Part shown: piece after piece, positions 32,574-42,789 of the stretch
How positions within the stretch are numbered: the stretch's first letter is position 1
Layout of the letters: each line of letters starts with the position of its first letter
From: Phaseolus vulgaris
Taxonomy: Eukaryota > Streptophyta > Magnoliopsida > Fabales > Fabaceae
DNA: 64,000 nucleotides
NCBI RefSeq assembly: GCF_000499845.2
Contig: NC_023756.2
Coordinates: 37,948,565 to 38,012,564, forward strand
Direction of reading: 5' to 3'
The notes under the pieces: generated by a model
What the model was told of the DNA's origin: nothing
Databases searched by the model: none
Seen by the model: only the letters and a program-made list of their open reading frames with translations
Made by a program: the position numbers and the translations under genes

Positions 32574-34010
32574 TGTACTGGACAGAGTGCTCGGATGCTC
32601 AGTGCACTAGCGTGGGTAGGTCCACTCGGTTGTTAGGCCCAAAGAATGGGTCACGAGTTTTACCTAGTTATATTGGCAAGCCCGTTAGAGACTAATTAAA
32701 ATAATATTTTTGTTAGATATTAAAATAAGGTTATTAGCATAATATGTTTTTTTAACCTAACAGATAAGTGTGTGTGGTTGTTAAGATACGTAAATATATG
32801 CATATAGTTGTTTGTTGAAAAGATAAAATTGAAAATTGCACCGTGTGTAAGGGTGCCCACGTAAACCAAAATGTTTTTCTGCTATTAGCACCTGAAATGG
32901 TGTCCCGTTAGCAGGTGGTTTTTCTGTTATTATTTTATACACTCAGTAAAGATAAGATTCTCATGAGAGAAAGTTGTTACAAGAGTAGTTATAAAAGGGG
33001 TTTAAGTCCCTCGATAAAGGTATGGTGTTTCTAAGATTGAGATTGAATACTTATTTGATTTTAGTAAGCTCTCACTGACTTGATCATCAGAGTATGATCA
33101 ACAGGTAGAGCCCCCTCTATTTTAATGGAGCCACGTTCCAGTGCAACAAGAAGACGTAGAACTGATTCCAGAGGAGACAGGCTAGAAGTGGAGCTTCTCA
33201 CCAGGTTCAACTGGCGAGAACATTTGGCACCCACCGTGGGACCCGATAAAACCTAATCCCACCCACATTCGTGTTTGAAGCCTTGCAGCGCGATGAGGAA
33301 CACTTGACAAGGACCTGTGGGATCTGAAGGAAGTGAGGTCCCCACCTTACAACAACTCATGGACACCATAAGAACTCTCTAGGAAGCCAACAGGTGAGAG
33401 CAGAAGCATATCCAGCAAGAAGCTAAAGTCGAGCAGGAGAAGATCATTACAGAAGCTTGAGCTGAGTAAGTTCTTAGGCAAGATCAATTGATGACGAATA
33501 TAGATGCTTCACGAGCAAATAGTGAGGAATTGCGCAAGGCCAACAAGGACTTGCGCAAGAGTTTACAACAACGTGATCAATGCTCCACAAGGGAGCGAGG
33601 TTTGAATGTGCCCTTGAGAACTCGTCCCAAGCCATTCTCGCAAGCGATCATGGATGAGCTTGTGCCACCACACTACATCACGCCCAATATCATTTTCACG
33701 GGGGTAGAAGACCCTGAAAATCATCTCACGACGTTCATTGCCTAGATGATTATTTATGCGGGAACAAATGTTATCCATTTCAAGATGTTCATGGGTACAT
33801 TCACAAGTACAACCCTGCAGTGGTTTAGTGGGCTTCTTGATGGCCACATCTCCTTTTTCGACTAATTTTCTAAGTTGTTCAGGGAACAGTTCTCTGTCAA
33901 CCTGGTCAAACCTCCAATTTTATATGACCCCTTCAGCATGAGACAAAGGCAAGAGAGTCTATGAAAAACTACATAAATAGATTATGGGGGCTTACAATGA
34001 ACTCTCGTGA
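32574..34010 (+). mobile_element. Truncated Ty3/gypsy element: 5' LTR plus gag
   Basis: LTR at 32,574-33,222 (starts TGTACTGGACAG, ends CGAGAACA, TATA at TTATAAAAGGGG near 32,990). PBS TGGCACCCACCGTGGGAC starts at 33,225. A decayed gag follows to about 34,010, where homology stops abruptly. No pol or 3' LTR. It is related to elements B and C through PBS and gag but is a different family. Confidence 0.8.
33293..34010 (+). pseudogene. gag remnant of the truncated gypsy element
   Basis: The frame opens at ATG 33,293 and is broken by at least five stops. It carries a coiled-coil region (SEELRKANKDLRKSLQQ) and a gag core, with TTLQWFSGLLDGHISFF and LFREQFSVN aligning to the gag of element B (LTGMAMDWFISLPDGH, LFREQYLVN). 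Several stops sit where element B has Arg (CGA) or Gln (CAG), consistent with C-to-T change. Confidence 0.8.
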
Positions 34011-34329
34011 CCTTGCCTCTAATACTAATTGTTGGATTGAGTGTTTACCGTTGATATAACTAATGGTTAAGACACAACTCTTCTTATTACTTAAGGGCAT
34101 AGTAATAATTCACACCACCCTCCTCTCTCTCCCTTCTCTCTTCATTTTATCTCTCATATCTCAACTATTCCAAAATTTGATCACACATGTAGTAGTTGAG
34201 GATTTAGGCTACATTTCTACTCGATCAGGTTTTCAAACAAATAAAGTTTCAGTTTACTATAAAGATCCCTTTTTCTTTATTTTTTGTTATGATTTGGTCA
34301 TCAATCTTGATGGGCACAATTGAGAGAAG
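34011..34329. other. Unassigned DNA between a gag remnant and a CACTA-like element
   Basis: It contains an 86-codon ORF (34,063-34,323) with no recognised domain and a T-rich start. No support for a gene. Confidence 0.4.
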
Positions 34330-35441
34330 TGTTTAACATTACATACGAATTTTTTTTGTATGTAAAACTGTCGTAGGTAACTTTACATACGGATTTTTTC
34401 CATATTATTTTTAATTTTTCCATTATTATCTTTATCTTTTTTTTTTATTTCTTAGTATTATCTACACCAAAGAAACTTTAACCACTACATCACACAAATT
34501 CTTTTGTCATATTATGATTTTTATTATACTTATTATTATTATTAATATCATTTATATTATTAAAATTATTAATATTATTAACATTAATAATATTATTAAC
34601 TATTGTTAATATTGTTAATATTATAAATATTATTAATATCCTATTATTATTTTTAATATTTTTAAATATTGTTAATATTATTAAATACTGTAAATATTAT
34701 TAAATATTATTAATATTATTAATATTATTAAAATTATTAATACTATTAAATATTATTAATATTAAAAAAATTATTAATATTATTAAATATTATTAATATT
34801 ATAAACATTATAAGTTTATTACTATTAAAAATATTATTAAGTATTGTTAATATTATTAAATATTATTAAATATTGTAAATATTATTAAATATTGTAAATA
34901 TTATTAAATATTGTAAATATTATTAAATATTGTAAATATTGTAAATATTATAAATATTATTAAATATTGTAAATATTATTAAATATTATTAATATTATTA
35001 ATATTTTAAATATTATTAGTATTATAAATATTAATAATAATAATATTATTAATATTAATATTTTTATTAATATTAATATTAATATTATCAATAATATCAA
35101 TGTTATTATTATTACAATTATTAAAAATATTTAATTCAAATTCGTATGTAATGCTCACTTTACATACAAATCCAGATCCATATATAAAAATCCGTATGTA
35201 ACGCTGACTTTACATACGGATCCAAATCCGTATGTAAAAATCTGTATGTAATGTTCACTTTACATACGAAACTAGATCCGTATGTAACGCTGATTTTACA
35301 TACGGATCCAAATTCGTATGTAAAAATCTGTATGTAACGTCATTTTACATATGGATTCAAATTTGTATGTAAAATTTGTATGTAATGTTCAATTTACATA
35401 TAGATTTGAATCCATATATAAATAGAAAATTTCTTGTAGTG
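34330..35441. mobile_element. CACTA-like non-autonomous DNA transposon
   Basis: The right end is TTTCTTGTAGTG (35,430-35,441), the complement of CACTACAAGAAA. Just inside is an array of TTTACATACGGAT / ATCCGTATGTAAA direct and inverted repeats (35,140-35,415). The same motif occurs twice near the left end (34,338-34,395). The centre (34,500-35,110) is almost pure ATT/AAT-type sequence with no ORF. The left terminal repeat is not recognisable, so the left boundary is approximate. Confidence 0.6.
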
Positions 35442-35454
35442 TTTGGATAACATG

Positions 35455-37003
35455 CTTTAGGTCCTTAGATCCTAGAGTGATTTTCTTGTCAGATATGAAA
35501 TTTCCATAGAAATAAAGAATCTCAGGTAAGGGAAGCTATCTTTGATTCAATAGAACCTTAAGGTCGCTTATTTAGATAATAATTTAATATAAAATTATGT
35601 TATGCATTTTTAAGTATGAAGTTAGTTGAACTGAATTTGATTGTGGTATGATGAGTTTGAGTAGTTTAGATGGTATTTAAATGATTGAAGAATGATGTTT
35701 GAACGAATTTTAGTTTGGATTGATCTTTTTGAATTGTTAGAAGTTATGTGGTTAGATTGTTTTAGAATAGATCTTTGAAAATATATTTAAGTCTATTTTT
35801 TTAGGTTGGTTTTCTTATATTTTTGTTGAGACGAGACAATTCTTGCTCCAGCAAAAATATCCATGCATTTGATTTGTTCTTTAGTTCTCTTCTCGCACAA
35901 GCGAGCCTATTCTCTCAAGCGAAAGCCACACTGAAATATCAGCCCTTTCGTCCTCATTTTCACTTAAGCGAAAAAATTTCGCTCAAGCGAGCCTATTCTC
36001 ACTTAAACTAGAAAATTTCGCTCAAACTAGCCTAAAAAAAATCATAATTTTTCTTTTTTGTTTTTTATGCATTTTCACAATTATTTAAATTATGCATTAA
36101 TTTAATTTTTTTGCAAATCATACATTTTTTTGTGAAAGTTTAAATGTTGGGAGATTGAATGGTATGTAATATATATAAGAGTGATAATTGAATTGTGAAA
36201 TTTTTAAATGATATGGTTTGGTGTGAAGGATAGAATGTGTGTGAAATTGAGATCATTGTGTAATTAATTTGAGAAATGTTAAATAATACATCAGAGATTG
36301 TTATGCATTGTATGTGAATGATATACATTGTATGAGGACTATGGAATTGTATGAAATTAAGATCATACATTTGGGATAATGTATGAGTTATTGATTGGTT
36401 TGGTATTAAGTATTGACACATATGTTTCAACATAAATCTTTTAGCTTCATTGGTGATCTAAGTCACATAAACTAAAATATTAGTAGGTGAGAAGTTGATG
36501 AGGGAGTTCATACACACCGTGACCGCTTGTAGTCACACGGTATTTGATGTTTGAATTTATCCTGATCCTTTATCTTAGTTTCGCTTGTAAATCTAAGTCT
36601 TGGGTTGGATCATATGTTAGTATCTGGTAGAGCCTAATTAATACAAGTCTTCCAAAATGGGTCTGTTGGATATTGTTGGTGTATAGATCCATGTGTGGTC
36701 CATATGATTGTTCATGATGATATTGGAATGAAGTTGAGTTGTGGTGATTAATATTGATTATTATATGATTACGATTGATGGAAAAATGAAATGAAATGAT
36801 ATATATGAATGATTAATCTAATTTATTATTTTTACTTATATCTTCATATGTTATAATTTGATTTCGATAACTAAACATTGCACGTGTTGTTTATACACAA
36901 GCATACATATGTGCAGTGCACGAGGAACTTTGGGTAAAGAGTGGGGAGCGTTGCTTTATTTTATTTCCTTTTATAAAATGATTATATATTTTGGGGTGTT
37001 ACA
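35455..37003 (+). repeat. Probable degraded LTR-like sequence
   Basis: It ends ATTTTGGGGTGTTACA, a common 3' end for plant gypsy LTRs. It contains repeated CGCTCAAGCGAGCCTATTCTC motifs (35,895-36,030) and a leader-like GCGTTGCTTTATTT stretch. No second copy, PBS or coding region is in the window, and the left end is not defined. Assignment rests on general resemblance only. Confidence 0.35.
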
Positions 37004-37014
37004 ATTATAATAAA

Positions 37015-37560
37015 TGAAAATTTTATATAATAATTATTACAATGAATATGACTTTGAGATGTGATTGTTAATAAATAAATAGATATTAATATTATATTTA
37101 TAAAACTGAATGTTACATCGAATGAAAATTTTATATAATAATTATTGTGATGAATATGACTTTGAGATGTGATAATTAATAAATAAATATTAATATTTTA
37201 TTTATAAAAGTGAATGTTACATTGATGACATTAATTAATATTAATTTTTTTATTAATTGTCTCATTAGTCCACTCTTAAGTGACTCGGTACACTAACTAC
37301 AATACATGATAATTCTGCAATCGCACTTAAGAGCATAATAACTCAATCACTACCACGATTTGAATGTGACTTGACCCACGAGAATATATTAAAAAAATGT
37401 GGTATTACAAATCCAACAAAACTAAATGAAGATTTTATATAATAATTATTACAATGAAGATGAGTTTGAAATGTGATGGTCAATGAAAATAAATATTAAT
37501 GTTATATTTATAAAAAAAAAATGTTACATCAATGAAATTAATTGATACTAACTAATAGTT
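37015..37560 (+). promoter_or_regulatory. Tandem promoter modules upstream of the second cysteine-rich peptide gene
   Basis: Three copies (near 37,020-37,120, 37,122-37,240 and 37,425-37,560) of the module described upstream of 31,398. The last two are separated by about 180 bases of unrelated sequence. Confidence 0.55.
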
Positions 37561-37583
37561 TAATTCTAAGAGTGTTTTTAATG

Positions 37584-37591
37584 TATAAATA
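37584..37591 (+). promoter_or_regulatory. TATA box of the second cysteine-rich peptide gene
   Basis: TATAAATA, 83 bases before the ATG, in the same context as at 31,314. Confidence 0.75.
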
Positions 37592-37666
37592 TGGAAGAAC
37601 CAACTTCTTGTGAGTTCATATCTCAAACAATCTACAAGAGAAAGGTTTGAAAATTGAAAGGTTTTG

Positions 37667-37891
37667 ATGGGAGAAAAAATGTCAAAGAAGTTGGGTGTGA
37701 TGATGGTGTTAACAATCTTGGTTGTCTTAGCCATGGAGGCTCATCATGTGGAATGCAACAACTTTATGATCCCAATGTACCCTTGTGATCCTCTTTCTTG
37801 CCTTACCCGGTGCGAGGAAGTTAGGGAGAACAAGTTCAAGGGTTCTCATTGTGAGAATAACCCAGGGGGTTCATTTTGCGTTTGCACATGA
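37667..37891 (+). CDS. Small secreted cysteine-rich (defensin-like) peptide, copy 2
   Basis: 74 aa, single exon, ATG at 37,667. The signal region (LGVMMVLTILVVLAMEAHHVEC) is almost the same as in copy 1, while the mature part has diverged strongly. Mature cysteines are C-x4-C-x3-C-x12-C-x8-C-x-C, keeping the CxxxC and CxC pairs of the cysteine-stabilised alpha-beta fold. It lacks the doubled CC of copy 1 and is more charged (CEEVRENKFKGSHC). High conservation of promoter and signal against a variable mature peptide is typical of secreted peptide families under diversifying selection, but that is inference from two copies. Confidence 0.75.
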   Translation: MGEKMSKKLGVMMVLTILVVLAMEAHHVECNNFMIPMYPCDPLSCLTRCEEVRENKFKGSHCENNPGGSFCVCT

Positions 37892-37899
37892 ATTCAAAT

Positions 37900-39195
37900 C
37901 ATTATCTAATACTTTGCTTTATTATATAATATATGAATAAAAAAATGGTTTATTTTTTATTTTCTGCTTAATTTATTTTTATTATTCATAAAAAATTCAA
38001 GTTCTTTTCTTTTTAAATGTATTATTATCTGATCGCTCTTCTCCATAATATAATTTATAAACGTTATAATTATCTAAACTTCAATGTATGAAATGATTAT
38101 AGTGTTTCATCTTTAGGATTTAAGGGATTATATTTGGGTCATAAATTCAAATTTCTTTAAAACTCTTAGGTTTATAAACATCAATTTCTTTTAATTTATT
38201 AAGACTTTTTAAGAATAAAATTGTGACAAAAAGACTGTAAATGATTCATCAAAAATATATTTAGCACAAACATATAACCATAATTTATTGGTGTGATTTA
38301 TTACTCTGATTTATTATGAAATAATTATGAAATAGAAACATTGAATTGTTGTATTAAGAATATTATGGTATGCATAATATATGTTAGTAAGAGGAATCAG
38401 AATATTAAGATAAGAAGTAAAATTCATTAATAAAATCATCGATTAAGAAGGATGAAGAATGTTAAATTATAGGTTCACAAAATTATGAATAAAGCACTAA
38501 CAAATAACTTATCAAGTTCATTGTTGTTCTTCACCCAAATGAAAAACATCAATAATACCTAAAACAATATGTTAATTACAAATAATTAAAATCTAATAAA
38601 TAAATCAAATTTATTTATTTTTTTTACTAATTTTAAACTAAAGAGTAAATTTTTAATTTTACCTTTTTATTAATTAAAAAAATACAATTTTATACATTAC
38701 TTAAAAACTTTTACATTTTCTTTCTTTTTACTATATTTACCTTAATTTAAACAATTTCCCTTTTTTATTTATTTTATTCAAATCCACTCCTTAATCTAAT
38801 GTGCTCAATATCAAACAATTTAACTTCAGAGGTAGTTACTTATTTACCACTTCAAAATTCCAACCAAGGCATCATTTTGGGTAATAACAAATCGTAATTT
38901 AAATCTTACTATATTTGTTTTATTTACAATAACTTTCATCTATCGATTTTGAGAGAAAAAAAAACACTTATATAATTAATATATTTTAAATATTTACTAA
39001 ACTCAAGTTTAGTAGTCAAAAGGTCGAGTTTATAAAAGTTCCTCGAGTTATAAATTAGGTAAAACGTAGATACACGAAAACAACCACGTTGATTTGAGCA
39101 AACTACAACTAAAAATACACAATTCCTGGGTTACAACAAATGGTTGTAACTTGTGAGGCAACAAAATCAATGTGAAAACTTCAGTCCTACATCGA
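37900..39195. other. AT-rich intergenic DNA and leader of the PPR gene
   Basis: No coding signal. The final 100 bases are probably 5' leader. An ATG at 39,170 is followed at once by TGA and cannot start the protein. Confidence 0.6.
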
Positions 39196-40794
39196 ATGAA
39201 GATTCACATGAGAAACATAGTTTCTAGACTCAGCGTTGCTCAAACGTGGATTGCACCCCATTCTGTTTCTTGTAGCTATATTACTGAAACCCATCAGGCC
39301 AATAAGCATGAAGCATCAGCTGTACACAAAGACATTAATGCATATGGGTTGGATTCAACCACTTTCCATGTTGCCTGCCACATGTTTGAAGAAATGTCTG
39401 GCCTAACTGTTGCTTCAGCAACGACCATAATTCAGGGTTTTGTTAAGCGCCACTGCTATGAAGATGCTATCCATCTTTTCTGTAAGATGTTGGCCTCAGA
39501 AATTAGACCCAATGAGTTCACATTTGGAACCGTGCTTAACTCCTCCACGTCACATGGAAATTTTATTGTTGGGAGGCAGCTTCATGCTTGTGCAATGAAG
39601 GTTGGCCTTAGTTGTCACGTATTTGTTGGTACTCCTCTTCTTGATTTGTATTTCAAGCTGAGTACTACAGAAGATGCCCAGAAGGCTTTCAGAGATACTC
39701 TACACCCTAATGTGGTGTCTTATACAACTCTAATTTGTGGGTATTTGAAGAGAGGGAGATTTGAAGAGGCTCTGCAGGTTTTCCATGAGATGCCTGAGAG
39801 GAATGTTGTCTCGTGGAATGCGATGGTTGGTGGGTGCAGCCAAACGGGTCATAATGAAGAAGCTGTGAATTTTTTTATTGGCATGCTTCGAGAAGGATTT
39901 ATACCAAATGAATCTACTTTTCCGTGTGTGATTTGTGCAGCTGCAAATATAGCTTCCCTTGGAGTTGGGAAAAGTTTTCATGCATGCGCAATCAAGTTTT
40001 TGGGCAAGGTTGATCAGTTTGTTGGTAATTCTCTTATCAGCTTTTATGCAAAGTGCGGAAGCATGGACGACAGCCTGCTAATGTTTGACAAGCTTTTTAA
40101 AAGGAACATAGTTTCGTGGAATGCCGTGATATGTGGTTATGCACAGAATGGAAGGGGTGTTGAAGCGATAAGCTTCTTTGAAAGAATGGGTTTTGAAGGA
40201 TATAAACCTAATGATGTTACCCTTCTCGGGTTACTCTGGGCTTGTAATCATGCAGGACTTGTTGATGAGGGCTACTCTTATTTCAATCGGGCCAGGCTTG
40301 AGAGTCCCAATTTACTAAAGCCCGAGCATTATGCTTGCATGGTTAACTTGCTTGCTCGCTCTGGACGATTTGCAGAAGCTGAGGATTTTCTTCAGAGCGT
40401 GCCTTTTGACCCTGGACTTGGATTTTGGAAGGCATTGCTTGGGGGATGTCAAATCCACTCTAACAAGGAGTTGGGAGAGCTTGCAGCAAGAAAGATTTTG
40501 TCTTTAGATCCAGAAGATGTATCGTCCTATGTGATGTTGTCAAATGCTCATTCTGCAGCAGGTAAGTGGTCAGACGTCGCAACCGTAAGGACTGAAATGA
40601 AGGAAAAGGGGATGAAAAGGATTCCAGGTAGCAGTTGGATTGAAGTTAGAGGCAAAGCTCATGTCTTTCTTACTGCAGACCATAATCATGATAGAAACTA
40701 TGAAACTAATTTGCTTTTACATTTTTTCTGTGAGCATTTGAGAGAAAGTGAAGATTCAGATTTGTTCAACATTTATTGGCATCTCAGTTCGTAA
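39196..40794 (+). CDS. Pentatricopeptide repeat (PLS-type, E-domain) protein
   Basis: 532 aa from the ATG at 39,196. The frame is open upstream to a GTG at 39,172 but has no earlier ATG. The N-terminus is basic and Ser/Arg-rich, as for a mitochondrial or plastid presequence. PPR motifs follow, seen as repeated phrases such as PNVVSYTTLICGYLKRGRFE, RNVVSWNAMVGGCSQTGHNE and RNIVSWNAVICGYAQNGRG. The C-terminal E and E+-like region includes FWKALLGGCQIHSN, SSYVMLSNAHSAAGKW and GSSWIEVRGKAHVF, and ends without a DYW deaminase domain. Such proteins bind organellar RNA, often as editing specificity factors working with a separate deaminase partner. It resembles Arabidopsis At5g42450. Single exon, as usual for the family. 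Confidence 0.92.
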   Translation: MKIHMRNIVSRLSVAQTWIAPHSVSCSYITETHQANKHEASAVHKDINAYGLDSTTFHVACHMFEEMSGLTVASATTIIQGFVKRHCYEDAIHLFCKMLASEIRPNEFTFGTVLNSSTSHGNFIVGRQLHACAMKVGLSCHVFVGTPLLDLYFKLSTTEDAQKAFRDTLHPNVVSYTTLICGYLKRGRFEEALQVFHEMPERNVVSWNAMVGGCSQTGHNEEAVNFFIGMLREGFIPNESTFPCVICAAANIASLGVGKSFHACAIKFLGKVDQFVGNSLISFYAKCGSMDDSLLMFDKLFKRNIVSWNAVICGYAQNGRGVEAISFFERMGFEGYKPNDVTLLGLLWACNHAGLVDEGYSYFNRARLESPNLLKPEHYACMVNLLARSGRFAEAEDFLQSVPFDPGLGFWKALLGGCQIHSNKELGELAARKILSLDPEDVSSYVMLSNAHSAAGKWSDVATVRTEMKEKGMKRIPGSSWIEVRGKAHVFLTADHNHDRNYETNLLLHFFCEHLRESEDSDLFNIYWHLSS

Positions 40795-40797
40795 GTA

Positions 40798-42384
40798 ATG
40801 GGCTAAGTTCTGTCTTATATACTATACTGCATTGGTTAATTAATACCCTTTTCAATTTTAAAAAGGCTTGAATATTGTTTCGTTTCAAAACCTATAACCA
40901 ATGCTAAGGGATGGCAGAGCTTATGACGCTTTGTACATAAAACGTATCTTCAACCTCTCATGCTAACTTACATGATTTTAGGTCACATTTAAATCCTCAG
41001 GTTTAGCTGCTAAATATGCAGTGAGATTTCAGCTTTGGCAATTTTCTGTATTTATGTATGTGCTAGAATGTGCTTCACATGACTGCCTTCTTAAATCTTA
41101 TTTGTCCTCCAGCTAACATGGTAAAACACTTCTCTTAAGCATTTTACGATTTCACATAGGTTGCTTATGGTATATCATAATTTTTTGTTGTTAACACAGT
41201 ATATGGGAAGGAAATAGAATGGTTAGGCTTAAATATGGTATAGCAGAAATTTTGTTGTTAACACAGAATATAGGAAGGACATGGAATGGTTAGGCTTAAA
41301 TGTGGTTTCATATATATAAATCCAAGATACACATACCAATTTGTACTTGGTAAGATCTTGCTTGTTTTAGCTAAACATTTTATGTAAAAATCATAATCAT
41401 TTTGCTGCTCTTCATAGGAAACGGTTCACTGTTAATGGAAAGTTGTCTGATTTACATCATAAAAATGATATAGTATCATCAACGTAGAAGAAATGGACTT
41501 ATTCTTGTTGCCATGGCGCATGTTTATTTTACAATTAAATACATTTTGGCTTCCTGAAAATTTGGTCTAACTGAATTTTAGTTCAATAGACGGAGCACCA
41601 AATTGAAAACCTTACCCTCAACCACGCCTCATATTTAAAAGCATACACTTCACACCCCTTGGAGAGTTAGAAACGTTGGCACTAATACTCTTTAGTCAAA
41701 GCTACCAACAAAAGAAGCCATCTGCCATACTTTATAAATATTGTATTCTAAAACCAGAGATTGAATGAATCAGTCCATAAATGATGCATAGCTCTTCATC
41801 ACATTTAATAGGTTCTCTATTTGCTTTTGTTGGTTTAATTATTAAGTAAAGAATAATACTATAATGCAGAAAAGTTAACTGCACGTTGTCCTTCTATGAC
41901 TTTAGTAGTTTATGTTCACACTGCATAAAATTTTGTTGTTAATTCCTCGTGATTTGATAAATGTTAAACCATGAACACATACCTCTATGGATTGAAAATA
42001 CTAAAGAGGATAAGAAGAAACAATTCATAACTTCAATTTTGGAGCATCTTTAACTTTGTTGTTTCTCTACCATAAATCAAACAGATTGGTTGGCCTATTC
42101 ACAAAGGTATCCCCTTGCAGACCAGAAACTAGAGAGATAGGGTAGCCTATTCACAAAGCTGTTGAGTGTTCGTTGAACATCTCCATATCCATTGAATACT
42201 TCATTCACATCTGATTACAGAAAATGAGGTGTCACCATTATAATCAGATGATAGAAACTGTATAGATTTAAGGTGATTAGAGTAAGCTATACTCAAAATA
42301 CAAATGAGGAAAGGATTAACATTGTCTTATCATACTCCCATTGAAAAGATGAAAGTGTAAACTTTTATCTTGTTTTTTTAAAAG
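40798..42384. other. Intergenic DNA downstream of the PPR gene
   Basis: No gene is seen. It holds a two-copy tandem duplication at 41,185-41,310, each copy with TTTGTTGTTAACACAG and GGAATGGTTAGGCTTAAAT. Confidence 0.6.
41185..41310. repeat. Two-copy direct repeat, about 70 bp
   Basis: TTTGTTGTTAACACAGTATA...GGAAGGA...GAATGGTTAGGCTTAAATxTGGT occurs twice in a row. Confidence 0.8.
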
Positions 42385-42389
42385 GTTAG

Positions 42390-42784
42390 TGTATCGGTTG
42401 GGAGCGGATGGTTCCAAGATGTCTCGGTATCCAGTACCGACCGACATGTTTAAAGGATGATTAACAAGACTAAGCCATAAGGAAAATTAGGTAATACACC
42501 ATTAATCATAATTAACGTGTTATTCTTGGTCCAACAATAATAAGACTCATCAAATTCATATAAATAGGCATAACAACTAAGATAAAGGTATGTCATTATT
42601 ACGCATTTATTGTACTAAATACTGAACACTTACTTGAGCGTCAGAGCACCTTTTGCAGGTGTCCTTTCCACTGAGAACCGAAGGTAAAGAGCAAAGAGTG
42701 AAGGAAAGAAGCGGAGTCCATCTGAAGCAAAGGAGTTAATTGTTCAATCAATAAAGATTCTTTCAGTCCCTCTATACAATAAGA
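42390..42784 (+). mobile_element. Solo LTR (395 bp), same family as 25,205
   Basis: It starts TGTATCGGTTGGGAGCGG, has a TATA (ATATAAATAGG near 42,559) and TTGAGCGTCAGAGCACC, and ends ACAATAAGA. TSD GTTAG is perfect (42,385-42,389, 42,785-42,789). Blocks throughout match the solo LTR at 25,205 (for example CGTGTTATTCTTGGTCCAAC against GTGCTAATCTCGGTCCAAC). Confidence 0.88.
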
Positions 42785-42789
42785 GTTAG

